Of a DNA stretch of 64,000 nucleotides, positions 1-10,320 are shown piece after piece. Below the pieces are notes generated by a model, which was not told the origin of the DNA, did not search any database, and saw only the letters and a list, made by a program, of their open reading frames with translations. Position numbers and translations under genes: made by a program. Position 1 is the stretch's first letter; each line of letters opens with the position of its first letter. Origin of the DNA: Pteria penguin (lineage: Eukaryota; Mollusca; Bivalvia; Pterioida; Pteriidae); assembly GCA_035048485.1 (NCBI GenBank), contig CM068581.1:9065430-9129429 (forward strand), given 5' to 3'.

Positions 1-2160
1 CACACGAAGTATGTCTGGTGCACACGATGTAGGACAAGCTTACGCTACAGATATCTACCTAGTGCACTCTATGGATCCTACTACAGATATCTACTTGGTG
101 CACTCTATGGATCCTACTACAGATATTTGGTGCACTCTATGGATCCTACTACAGATATCTACCTAGTGCACTCTGATTTCCTACTGAAGATATTTATCTA
201 GTGCACTACATACTACAGATATTTGGTGCACTCCGTGGTTCATACTACAGATATTTACCTGGTGCACGCTATGGTTCATATTACAGATGTTTATCTAGTG
301 TACTCTATGGTTCATATTAAAGATATTTATCTGGTGCACTCGAAGGTTCATACTACAGATATTTATCTGGTGCACTCTATGTTTCATATTAAAGATATTT
401 ATCTGGTGCACTCGAAGGTTCATACTACAGATATTTATCTGGTGCACTCTATGTATCATATTAAAGATATTTATCTGGTGCACTCGAAGGTTCATACTAC
501 AGATATTTATCTGGTGCACGCTATGGTTTATACTACAGATATATATCTAATGTACTCTATAGTTCATACTACAGATATTTATCTGGTGCACTCTATGGTT
601 TATACTACAGATATATATCTAATGTACTCTATAGTTCATACTACAGATATTTATCTGGTGCACTCTATGGTTTATACTACAGATATATATCTAATGTACT
701 CTATAGTTCATACTACAGATATTTATCTGGTGCACTCTATGGTTCATATTACAGATGTTTATCTAGTGTACTCTATGGTTCATACTACAGATATTTATCT
801 GGTGCACTCTATGGTTTATACTACAGATATATATCTAATGTACTCTATAGTTCATACTACAGATATTTATCTGGTGCACTCTATGGTTTATACTACAGAT
901 ATATATATAATGTACTCTATAGTTCATACTACAGATATTTATCTGGTGCACTCTATGGTTCATATTACAGATGTTTATCTAGTGTACTCTATGGTTCATA
1001 CTACAGATATTTATCGGGTGTACTCTATGGTTCATACTACAGATATTTATCTGGTGCACTCTATGGTTCATACTACAGATATTTATCTGGTGCACTCTAT
1101 GGTTCATACTACAGATATTTATCTGGTGCACTCTATGGTTCATACTACAGATATTTATCTGGTGCACTCTATGGTTCATACTACAGATATTTATCTGGTG
1201 CACTCTATGGTTCATACTACAGATATGTATATGGTGTGCTCCATGGTACATACTACAGATATTTATATGGTGCACTCTATGGTTCATACTACAGATATTT
1301 ATCTTGTGCACTCTATGGTTCATACTACAGATATTTATCTGGAGCACTGTATGGTTCATACTACAGATATATATCTAGTGTACTCTATGGTTCATACTAC
1401 ATATATTTATCTGGTGCACTCTATGGTTCATTTCACAAATATTTATCGGGTGTACTCTATGGTTCATACTACAGATATATATCTAGTGTACTCTATGGTT
1501 TATACTACATATATTTATCTGGTGCACTCTATGATTCATATCACAGATATTTATCTGGTGCACTCTATGGTTCATACTACAGATATTTATCTGGTGCACT
1601 CTATGGTTCATACTACAGATATTTATCTGGTGCACTCTATGGTTCATACTACAGATATTTATCTGGTGCACTCTATGGTTCATACTACAGATATGTATAT
1701 GGTGTGCTCTATGGTTCATACCACAGATATTTATATAGTGCACTCTGTGGTTCATACTACAGACATTTATCTGTTGTGCTCTATGGTTCATACTACAGAT
1801 ATTTATCTTGTGCATTCTATTGTTCATACTACAGATATTTATCTAGTGTGCTCTATTGTTCATACTACAGATATTTATCAGGTGCTCTCTATGGTTAATA
1901 CTACAGATATTTATCTTGTGCATTTTATGGTTCATAATACAAATTTCTATCTGGTGCGCTCTATGGTTCATACTACAGATATTTATTTTGTGCACTCTAT
2001 GGTTCATACTACATATATTTATCTGGTGCACTGTATGGTTCATACTACAGATATTCATCTGGTGCACTCTGTGGTTCATATTACAGATATTTATCTAGTG
2101 CATTCTATGGTTCATACTACAAATATTTTTCTGGTGCACTCTATGGTTCATACTCACTAG
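1..2160. repeat. 36-bp minisatellite array (about 60 monomers, open at the left edge)
   Basis: The monomer is 36 bp and contains GTTCATACTACAGATATTTA followed by TCTGGTGCACTCTATG. Because 36 is divisible by three and the monomer has few stop triplets, long frames stay open on both strands (645 codons at 223-2160 on +, repeating S-M-V-H-T-T-D-I-Y-L-V-H). Local higher-order 72-bp dimers occur at about 301-520 (TTAAAGATA variant) and 523-950 (TATATATCTAATGTACTC variant). Positions 1-222 are more diverged, with indels that break the frame. I annotate it as non-coding satellite. Confidence 0.93.
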
Positions 2161-2932
2161 ACAGAAATTTATATAACATCAGTATGAAGGAAATATGATC
2201 CTTTGGTTAGAGTGTATTTATAAGTTGTTTCTGTATTAGGGAATGTAAGACCGTCATTTGCCTTTTGAGTCTTTAAATAAGATTTCTATAGTGATTGAAT
2301 CAAATCTATATGAAACCATGTAACAACTGAAACTTTATAAACTGGAGTGCGAGGGGGAAATATATTTTTCTGAGATTTCCAATCTGCGTTTACCTCACCT
2401 GAAGTTTCAACCTGAACCGACATTTAGCGTCCGCCAGGTTACTGTAGACTGCCACTGTATATCTTGCCTAAATTAAGGATTATCAAATATTGACTCATTT
2501 TACAAATTCAATGTACAACTAGCTGAACTTGATAGATTAGGTCTGTCATATATAGGAAAAAACCCCAATGCATATACGATCATTCCTTCTGTTTTATAAT
2601 TAAACATAGGTTTTATATGTTTATAAACAAGATATGTTCTCTTACATAGACCTTCAAAAGGTGAAGTATACCAACATCTTGTCAATAGTTTATGTCTCCA
2701 GTACTACCTTTGCAAACCTATTAAACATCATTTTCAAAAGTGCATTGCAAAATTCAGCCTATCAACACACGATCTATTAATCGATCGGTCGGTTAGATAA
2801 GTAAGGTCGCCAAGATCATTTTTGCTTCATATTTTACATGATATAAGTGCCCAAGACCCAACATGCAACTCTTTGCCGGGTTTATTTTGACGTTATTGCT
2901 TAAATTGTGACGTCACTATCTAGTTCTTTACG
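2161..2932. other. Unassigned unique-looking intergenic DNA
   Basis: I see no convincing exon, repeat border or RNA gene between the 36-bp array and the LINE tail. The short open frames here have no recognisable similarity. Confidence 0.5.
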
Positions 2933-4670
2933 TAAGTAAGTAAGTAAATTTTATTCTAAGTCGGCATTACATAGTACAGAATAAACAATAAACAAAAGCT
3001 CTGTAGAACTTTTATATCCGACTATAACAAGGGAAAGAGATATATACATCAAGGATATCACGTGAAAAAGTATCACAGATGGCATTCAAAACATATCACA
3101 GAAAATGCAGCATTAAAAAGATGAAATACAAGTAACGAACTAAAACACCGATCCACTTTAGTCATATGTTACATACTTCAGCGCAAAATACGACTATGAT
3201 GACGTCAAGCACGGTTGGACAAGTCGGACATTTGATTATGACGCCATAACCATAACAATCAAAAGTCCGCCAAACATCGCTTCCTATGCTGAAATGTGGA
3301 TTGATGTATTTCAGGACGTTTTCCCTGTTCACGAATTAAAGAATTAGAGTAAGGTAAGTCTAAAGCTGAGGCCAGCGACAGGCAATCCTTCCAGCTGACC
3401 CCAGTAGAGGAGGGTTGTCTTATGGAAAAGACGTATGAAGCAAATTATTGCATTACCTCCCTGTTACAGTCAAGCGATGAGTCAAGCCAACCGTCAAGAC
3501 ATGTAACAGGGGAAATATGCGCTTTATTTTAGTAAAATTCTGTTGTGAGCAGGGAGAACGGATAAGGACATGAAATAGAAATATTTCGTTTGACACTAGG
3601 CAGATGAAACAAACAAGCACATGGAGGCCTTACACACATCATACATAAAAGACAACACTAAGACATACAAAAGCAAAATATTAAATAAAAGGCTGAGAGT
3701 TTCATTGTCATGATAAAGAAGCAGAACTAAACTAAAAACTAAAAACACAAAGCATAAGCGAAGGTGAAAAAGCTGTAAATTAAGCAGTAAATGTGTATGC
3801 CAGCAGAACATAGGGAACATCAGCGTTCACAGGGCTACAACCAATGTGTTTATGTTATGTTATTTCTACAAGAGCTGCATTTGCAGTCTGGCCCATCCCA
3901 AGTGTTGATAACATTTATGAATTGGTTAAAATTGGATAGTGCCCGAGCATCGTTAGGAAGAGAGTTCCAGATGGTTGCAGCCTTATGTCTAAATGATTGT
4001 AACCCGTACCTTGTGGTTCTTGCTTGAGGTAAATCTGCTGTGTTCTGGTATCTAAAATTGTAATTATTGTTTTATAAGAGACAATGTCATGTAGGAATTG
4101 TGAGCTCTCCCTGTGCAAGATTTTAAAAGTTTCTATAGCAATAAATCTTATACGCCTTAGTTTTAAAGATGATAAATTGGACCTATTTAAAAGTTCCTCA
4201 TAACTGCTTATGTGGTCTTCATAGATGAACGGAGGGCTCTCTCTTGGATTCGTTCTACTTTTTTGGTGTTACTTTCACTACAGAAATGCCATGTGAGAGA
4301 ACAGTAATTAAAGTTCGATGGTATAAAGGAATGATAGATGTCAACTTCCCTAAACGTGACACGTATTTCCCAATACGTTTAAGGCAATTCATTTGTTTCG
4401 AGGCCTTTTTACATATGCTGGATATATGTGAGTTGAAAGTTAGTTTGAGGTCTATGGTAACACCTAAAAGTTTGACTTCATTTTCGCAAGCTATATTAAC
4501 ATTATTCGACTTAAAACTATCCATTTGGTTGGCTGATATTTGGCCGATGGCAATGGCTTGACATTTTTCTGGATTTGCTTGCATTCTGTTTATTTTGAAC
4601 CAATCTATTAATTATATTACTGTCCTCAATAAGATGTTTCATCATTTCTTCAAATACATGTATTCGGATT
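2933..4670 (-). mobile_element. 5'-truncated non-LTR retrotransposon (LINE), 3' end
   Basis: Only the 3' part of a LINE is present, read on the minus strand. It begins inside the reverse transcriptase at about 4670, runs through the C-terminal part of ORF2 to a stop at 3850-3852, then a ~900-bp 3' UTR. It finishes at 2933-2950 with a short tetranucleotide tail (TTAC repeats read in element orientation), a common LINE 3' end. Truncation at the 5' end is the usual outcome of target-primed reverse transcription. The class is jockey/CR1-like from the protein, but I cannot place it more precisely. Confidence 0.8.
3850..4670 (-). pseudogene. LINE ORF2 fragment: C-terminal reverse transcriptase region
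   Basis: The minus-strand frame at 4255-4584 has the pattern seen after the RT catalytic core in LINE ORF2: NPEKCQAIAIG, KLLGVTIDLKLTFNSHIS and CKKASKQMNCLKRIG. Farther down, after frame changes, SFRHKAATIWNSLPNDA and a Cys-rich end (WDGPDCKCSSC) match the usual ORF2 terminus. At least two frameshifts are needed: near 4585 (the upstream LIEDSN stretch is in another frame) and between about 4250 and 4060. The catalytic YxDD region is upstream of the truncation and absent, so the fragment cannot encode a working enzyme. Confidence 0.8.
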
Positions 4671-4699
4671 AGAAATATACGAAACCGGTATGTCCTTTA

Positions 4700-4819
4700 C
4701 ACACACCGGAAGTTCAGTCTTACGCGTGTTCCTCTTTATAATTATAAAGGAAAATTCGAGAGTTTACTAGTTGCTATACAAAATTTCATCGGTGTATACC
4801 TGAGTTAAAGAGTATCACA
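4700..4819 (+). promoter_or_regulatory. Candidate CCT2 promoter and 5' UTR
   Basis: ACCGGAAGT at 4705-4713 is a perfect ETS-family (GABP-type) core promoter motif, common at housekeeping genes. A TATA-like TATAAAGG lies at about 4743-4750. About 70 bp further on is an ATG in good context that is immediately followed by a splice donor. The assignment to CCT2 is inferred from phase and orientation and rests on no transcript evidence. Confidence 0.4.
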
Positions 4820-4822
4820 ATG
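4820..4822 (+). CDS. CCT2: Candidate CCT2 exon 1 (initiator Met only)
   Basis: The ATG at 4820-4822 has A at -3 and is followed directly by GTAAGA, a strong splice donor. Splicing in phase 0 to the acceptor at 16368 would give M-V-S-L-N-P-V, matching the expected N-terminus of CCT beta, whose coding region is otherwise lacking only its start. The implied intron 1 is 11.5 kb and contains the LTR element. I found no other suitable ATG close to exon 2: the ATG at 16264 runs into TGA after two codons. Confidence 0.45.
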
Positions 4823-5446
4823 GTAAGAATTCAATCTTAATATATATTAAAATGTAAAATACACATTCAATAATGCTGAATCTTCTAGATTTATTTGGGC
4901 ACTTTATCATAAAGTTTATGAAAAGCTTTTTGAAAAGGCCAAGTGTAAACATGTTCATGTTGGTAATGTATTGACGACTAGTACTGGTGGAGAACTATTT
5001 CCTGGCAAAGCCCCGTATCAGGCAATATCAGTAACTTCCCTTAAGAGGGCCGTTTTTTACACTCAATTACATTAGATGTTATTTTAAGCGAGTAGACAAA
5101 TTGGGAACACACCGACATGGAGCTAGGACGTAATTAATCGATACTGGATAAATACACTGCTATCCCTGAGTGAAATTAACAGTTTTGTTAAGAGAAGTTT
5201 ATGTTTATGTCTTTTATCCTTAAAGATGATTTAAAGTATTGTAATTATTGATTGCTACTATAATATACAATTCTTGATGCTAGTCATGTAATAAGGATTT
5301 CAATGAAAACGTAAATTACACAAATTAAATCTCTGACTTCGACATGTATAGCAGTATAACATTCTTATGAATGTGATAAATACATTCCACCATATTTGAT
5401 GCTAGTGCTAACTCTGACTAGTGTCCGTCGGCTGCATTGTTATTAT

Positions 5447-5675
5447 TGAAGCATGGGGCTGGGCAGCTACAGTATATAAAATATCAACCCAAAATAATAC
5501 CTCTATCAAAGGCGTGGTGCCGTTGTTGTCTTAAAGTTAAAGCATGTCTATTCAGGTTGAACTCGCTGCACAGAATGCTCAAATCACGAGGAATCTTGTC
5601 TATGAGATCAGCAGTAGGGTTCAACGTCAGGGATCCCTGTTAGATGATTCGCAATCCGGACGCGCCGCTACCACA
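5447..5675 (-). repeat. 3' LTR of the retroelement (left copy)
   Basis: It shares with 12791-12948 the blocks GCATGGGGCTGG, CAGCTACAGTATATAAAATA, TACCTCTATCAAAGGCGTGG, GCAGTAGGGTTCA and GATCCCTGTTAGA. It is about 70 bp longer because of a segment at about 5520-5590 missing from the other LTR. In element sense it begins TGTGGTAGCG next to the polypurine tract. Divergence between the LTRs indicates an old insertion. Confidence 0.85.
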
Positions 5676-5690
5676 CTCCTCCCTGTCTTA
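5676..5690 (-). promoter_or_regulatory. Polypurine tract of the LTR element
   Basis: The + strand CTCCTCCCTGTC reads GACAGGGAGGAG in element orientation and abuts the TGTGG start of the 3' LTR. This is the expected place for plus-strand priming and supports the LTR boundary. Confidence 0.65.
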
Positions 5691-5735
5691 AATGAAAACT
5701 TCCAGGGTTGAAATAAACAGTAAAATATATGGCCC

Positions 5736-5880
5736 TGGACTGACATAACTTGTCCAAAACACCAAAATTAAAATATATACAACTTTTTATTGATTCTGGA
5801 CTTACATAACCTGTCCAAAACCAAATCTGACGTGCCACACGTACAAGTTCTAATGGTCATGGACTGACTTAACATGTCCA
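5736..5880. repeat. Three spaced TGGAC-N11-GTCCA hairpins
   Basis: TGGAC/GTCCA inverted pairs occur at 5736-5756, 5797-5817 and 5860-5880, about 61-63 bp apart and each followed by AAAAC. They lie between the TatD frame and the polypurine tract of the LTR element. Function unknown. Confidence 0.7.
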
Positions 5881-6129
5881 AAACCATATCTGAAGTATCA
5901 TCTCTCCTGGTTAAGGGTTATACAACTTCTGACAGTGTCCGTGAAAGTTTTTGGGACTTCATAGGACATTCGGTCCTATTAGGAGAAACATTTCATAGGA
6001 CCAAAATTATTTATGAGACTTGGAATAAACATAGTATCGGAAACACACCGGACATCATAGTAGCGGAACCAACATCGGACAACCTGGTCCGGTACGAAAT
6101 GGCGCAAATCAAAAAATTGTCCAGCCAGT

Positions 6130-7539
6130 CCAACGTCTTTGGCGGACACTGTTCTGACCTTTCTTCACATTTAGAGTCAGAAGTTGTCAAACTGTCATGT
6201 CTAGATGAGCAGCGACCAGACTGGCAACATCACCTATGTAAGTTGGGGTATTGATTCCTCTCCCTCTGGGATCCACATAGGGGGAATCTGTTTCCAGCCG
6301 GATCTTGTCTCGGGATATTGCCCTCAAAGCTTGAATTTGGTCTTTATTAAATTCGCTGACCGCTGCTGTAAACCCAAAGTAGGTGTTTGGGTACTGAGCA
6401 CTCCACTCCCAGACCAAATCAATGTCTCCTGTGAAACAATGCAAGTAGATCCTCTGGAGGGATGGGCAGACTTCCCTGAGGATCTGAAGGGCTCTGGCAT
6501 GCACATCTGCTCCAAACTTATCTCCTGAGGGTCCACGAAGGTGCAGGATGACAAGCTGATCTGGCTTGGCAAGTCCTAAAACTTTCCTGAGTATCTCATC
6601 CTGCTTCATCCTCATTCTCAAAGGCACAGTTCTATCTAGCCCGATCTCTCCAATCGCAGCTATCTCTGGGGCCCTTACTAGCTGTTGTAGTGTAAGGAAT
6701 CTCTGTGTTGTTAACTTGTCAACATGTTTGGGATGCACGCCCACAGCAAGCTTAATATTTCCCATCAAAGACAAACTTTTCGGATACGTATTGGGCACAC
6801 TGTAGACTTCCACACCCCCAACAAGCTAAATCTGGAGATTTGGGTGTCCTATCTGTACACTAGAACGGGGCAGATCATCCACCGAGCAATTACGTCATCC
6901 CCAAAGTTTATATGCAGTCCTGTCCATATGAAAGTGACTATCAAACCCAGAGGGAATTGTCTCTTTATCATTGTTATTCACGTCACTGGTGGAATTCTCG
7001 CTATATTGGTCAAATACGACTAATTCCTCCATCCCGTCATTGGATGATTTCACAGTCATGCTCTGAATTTGGTTCCTAGCGGATTGGTCACATTCTGTAG
7101 TTGTTGACTGTGAAGCTAGCCTACTGTTTAAGCACCATTCCCTTTGCTTGTCGACAGGCAGCTCCAATAATAAAGCTGTCAGGCACCTCCAGTGTACCAG
7201 AAGAGCTGGCGAGTTAACAGGATGCAATGAAAACCTTCCTGGATCTTTCCACCATTCCATTGAACACACCTGTTGGTGTTCCAAGTTGAGTTTAACTTCA
7301 AGGGGAATCAGTTGGGCGGTATTCAAGTAATCCACTGCATCCTGGAAACTGGCATCTGGTCCAACGCTGGCATTGATTAAAGATCTGAGTGAATCCAGGT
7401 GTTTCCCTGTCACTTCTGGAGTAAAGGTGCATTCGTTGAACAGTAAAGGTAGATGCGCCTGATAAACATGTCTCCGTACTTTTTTATCACTAGAGGTACA
7501 CGTAGGAAATGGGCAACTACTCTTCCCTGTTGATGCTGG
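6130..7539 (-). pseudogene. C2H2-like zinc finger plus TatD-family metal-dependent DNase, with in-frame stops
   Basis: One continuous minus-strand frame encodes an N-terminal C-x4-C-x9-H-x4-H finger (Cys codons 7513-7515 and 7498-7500; His codons 7468-7470 and 7453-7455), a helical linker with a possible internal ATG at 7411-7413, then a TatD hydrolase domain. All classic TatD metal ligands are visible: HFH at 6928-6936, Glu in GEIGLD (about 6648), His in ILHLRG (about 6543), His in YLHCFTG (about 6441) and Asp in ETDSPY (6286-6288). TatD enzymes are TIM-barrel 3'-5' exo/endonucleases. The frame is broken only by stops: TGA 6895-6897, TAG 6826-6828 and TGA 6187-6189, plus TAA 7540-7542 upstream. 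There are no introns or frameshifts, so it resembles a retro-carried copy. It sits inside the LTR element in the same orientation as gag. Closest known relatives by domain are TATDN2-like proteins. Confidence 0.8.
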
Positions 7540-7557
7540 TTATTTTGTGGCTACTTG

Positions 7558-8592
7558 CAGTCTACGCGAAAGTCACCGGACTGTCGGTTTTCACCGGTAA
7601 ATTTTGAGTCGGGTCGGTATTTTTTTCCGGAAATGGGACCAGCGGTCCGGTACGAAAAATCAAAAGTTTGTCCTTAAATCAAAATAGCTTTATTCAGTTT
7701 TCTTTATAAAAGATTACCTACAAGAGTTTTTCTATTACAGTTTTGATTAAAACTACATCCTAGTCTTTTCTGAAATGTGTTTTCTCCGTTATTAAGTCCG
7801 GAAGCGTAAAAGCCAATGCCGGTCTGAATATTAATTATACCATATTTAAACTTGAATTATATATCTTAATGACATATAAAAGCTTTATATCATAATTACA
7901 GAGACATATATACACATATATATATGTCTCTGATAATAATTGGTGTGACACAAGATATCAATGATTAAATATTCGAATGAAATACGCCCGCATAATTGAT
8001 GTCATGATAATATAAACCTGGATAACTTGTGTTGATATATCGTTCATATCAAAACAAAAGTATGTAATTGCATAAATATGTATCATCTTTATTCACATAT
8101 ATCAATTTTATAACATAATATAATGTTTAGAAGCTGCAGGCGTATACTTTAAAGTTTTCTCTGAAGGTGTACGCAGACGTGTTTAAATATGACCGCCGAA
8201 TATTATCTTGTGATTGCAGTAGTTAGAGCTAGCGCTATTGTGAATCGAAGGTCACCACAAGAAAGTTTGAATGTATTTCAAACTAAATTATGTCGAGGGG
8301 GTGGTGCCAGGGGGAAGAGGAAGGCTAGTGCCACTATAAGTGATATGTCTGGCCGGGAAAAGGCTATATATGAAATATGTTAACCATGTTTTCACAAGAT
8401 GAATAAATGAATAAATTCAATTTCGAATCTATAAAGTTCTGTTTTATTATTATAATGAGTTGGATATATCATAATTGCCATCAAGATCACACAAAATTTG
8501 ATGGTCTGGTAAAACGGCTCCAGGTCTGGTAAAATTTCTACTTTCACCAGACCCGTGGTCCTGTAAAAAATTTTCAACTTTCACGTAGACTG
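7558..8592. mobile_element. Non-autonomous DNA transposon, family A (copy 1), 6-bp TSD
   Basis: The ends are CAGTCTACGCGAAAGT and, inverted, ACTTTCACGTAGACTG, giving ~16-bp terminal inverted repeats with one mismatch. TACTTG flanks both sides (7552-7557 and 8593-8598), a 6-bp target duplication. Subterminal copies of GGTCTGGTAAAA occur at about 8503-8540. A hairpin (CAGAGACATATATA / TATATATGTCTCTG) lies at about 7899-7933. A second copy lies inverted at 37632-38737. It interrupts the LTR element between protease and TatD. Confidence 0.85.
8189..8383 (+). CDS. Short ORF carried by the family A transposon
   Basis: A 64-codon frame ends in a basic segment with [11 protein letters not shown] and MSGREKA. 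The corresponding part of copy 2 (about 37835-38030, minus strand) is open in the same frame from FQTKLCRG through REKA, though a TAA lies upstream of it. Copy 2 continues a further dozen codons to a stop, which in copy 1 is missed because of a 4-bp ATAT expansion. The stop position is followed at once by AATAAA (8402-8407). This may be the 3' exon of a lost transposase or of a captured gene. I do not recognise the protein. Confidence 0.3.
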   Translation: MTAEYYLVIAVVRASAIVNRRSPQESLNVFQTKLCRGGGARGKRKASATISDMSGREKAIYEIC

Positions 8593-8604
8593 TACTTGAA
8601 CCAT

Positions 8605-9120
8605 TATTTTCTCCTGGTCCACTTCCACAGTCCTGCTTGGATTTTGGCTTTGCCCACCAGATACCACTTCAGTTGTTTCAACATGTCTCTATTTACTACA
8701 GTACAGTCCGGGTGGAACTTAATTTGCCCACTGGTCACAGTGGGCATTTTTAGAGTGTGCATTAAAAATATCCACTGGACGCAGCAACCTGGACTACTTT
8801 TTCGTCTATTTTTCCAGATATAAATTTGATTTCATGCCCTTGTATTTTGAGTACATTACTCTCCATGTCCAAACCCGGCAGCATGTCATCTTCACTTAGT
8901 GTGACAGCTACTGCTTCTTCGAACATCTCACTACCTAGCCTGATTTTTACTGGACCAAATTTATAGCCACTCATTTTCATTTCACGTCCTGCAGCTTACA
9001 AAGTAAGTTCTTTTTCTACAGAGGGTTTAACGTCAAATGAATTGAAGACTTTATCTGATATAATACTCACCTCTGAAGCAGTATCAATGATGGCTTGAAT
9101 ATGTTTATCATGTACTCACA
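8605..9120 (-). pseudogene. Retroelement aspartic protease remnant
   Basis: On the minus strand AIIDTASEVSII contains the retropepsin-type DTAS active-site motif (codons 9074-9085). Downstream are strands typical of the retroelement protease fold (GYKFGPVKIRLGSEMFEEAV, DDMLPGLDME). Frameshifts and stops break the frame, for example at about 9000 and at 8762-8764. Beyond 8762, short stretches of pol-like sequence continue in other frames to the family A insertion. No RT motif was seen. Confidence 0.7.
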
Positions 9121-9300
9121 CTGGAACTTGAAGCATAGAACTAGATTTGAGTTGGCGTATAACTATAGATGGTTTGTCTATTAGACCCAATGACTCCTGG
9201 ATCGAGGTTAGGCCTCCTGCCCCGATCCTTTCTTGTTTAAAGAACTGTTTAAGGACACATTCTTACCTGCCGCTGGCTTATTGTCTTTGTTCAGCTTAAG

Positions 9301-9342
9301 ACAGTCTCTTTTGAAGTGGCCTTGACCTCCACAGTGAAAGCA
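9301..9342 (-). pseudogene. CCHC zinc knuckle of the retroelement gag
   Basis: Minus-strand CFHCGGQGHFKRDC is a perfect C-x2-C-x4-H-x4-C knuckle, the nucleic-acid-binding nucleocapsid motif. It lies between the gag core and the protease, as in Ty3/gypsy elements. Confidence 0.85.
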
Positions 9343-9626
9343 AGTATCTCCTTGTGATGGTGATCGACTTCAACTCTGACCCGGACTAGATGACATTGAG
9401 TGATTGACCTGGGAGACGGGTCTTGCAATTTCCTTGAAATAAGTTTGATTTCTGACAATCAGTTCCCAGTTTTTCTTCCAGAGATTCAATACGCTGACCT
9501 AATTTTGAGTCGTCCATTTTAGGTTTAGTGTGCGTCTGACAAGTCTTCACTGACTGACAAGAGTCTGTGACTAGCTCGCCATTCCCGCACCAAACCTCAC
9601 ATACATCAGGCTTACCTTTGTCATAT

Positions 9627-10320
9627 CAGGGCTTTTTTTCTGCGTATTTTATGGCCAATATTCGGCTATGTTCCCAATCGCAAATCATATCTTTTTTTCC
9701 CAATTTTGGCCAAGAAATTCCCAGTCGTAAGCACCAATCATGAAGAGTATTGGGCCGTCTGTCTTAACAGGCAGAAATTTCTACAGACCAACAAAAAATT
9801 GTGCTTAATCTGTCCAGATGTCCAATAAAGGATTCTGTGTTAACAATCACTCTGTATATATCACAATTGTTTGAATAAAGTGTGGGTCTTTTCCTTTCTA
9901 TATCTCAAAAGGCACTTGTATAGGGAAGTTAATTGACCATGACATGTAACTGTCATAAATATTTGATACCTGCTGTGATCAACTAGAATAAAGTTATTTG
10001 ATACTGATAAGATACAAAGTTATGGTAGATTGCAGGAATGGGATATATGTACGCCCTTAATTTTGCAGTGCTAAACACCAAACACTACCAAAACTACCCA
10101 ACCTACTGTTGCAATCTCAAACTCAAATTTACTGCATCAACGAAGCTACAACAATATATTGTATCTATTTCTTTTATATTCTAATAGCAGTATGTAACAT
10201 ATTTAATAGATATTTAAAACATTTTATTTAAAAAAATTCCCAATTAGGAGCCAAATTTCGTGAAATTCCCAATTCCAGCGCCATGGGCCATGTTCCCAAA
10301 ATAGTGAAAAAAAAGCCCTG
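9627..10320. mobile_element. hAT-like non-autonomous element inserted in gag
   Basis: The left end CAGGGCTTTTTTTCTG and the inverted right end GTGAAAAAAAAGCCCTG form CAGGGC-type terminal repeats typical of hAT elements. Just inside, ATGGCCAATA (left) and GGGCCATG (right) also pair. The retroelement gag reading resumes on both sides (minus strand: HNHQV before, DKGKPDVCEVW after). A clean 8-bp duplication could not be identified, so hAT membership is provisional. No transposase is present. Confidence 0.65.

Noticed and set aside
223..2160. A 645-residue repetitive protein
   Set aside because: The 36-bp period is a multiple of three, and several frames on both strands are open for the same reason. 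No start context, signal peptide or intron structure supports a gene.
5874..6254. 126-codon + strand ORF
   Set aside because: It overlaps the antisense of the TatD tail and the 3' region of the LTR element, with no similarity I recognise.
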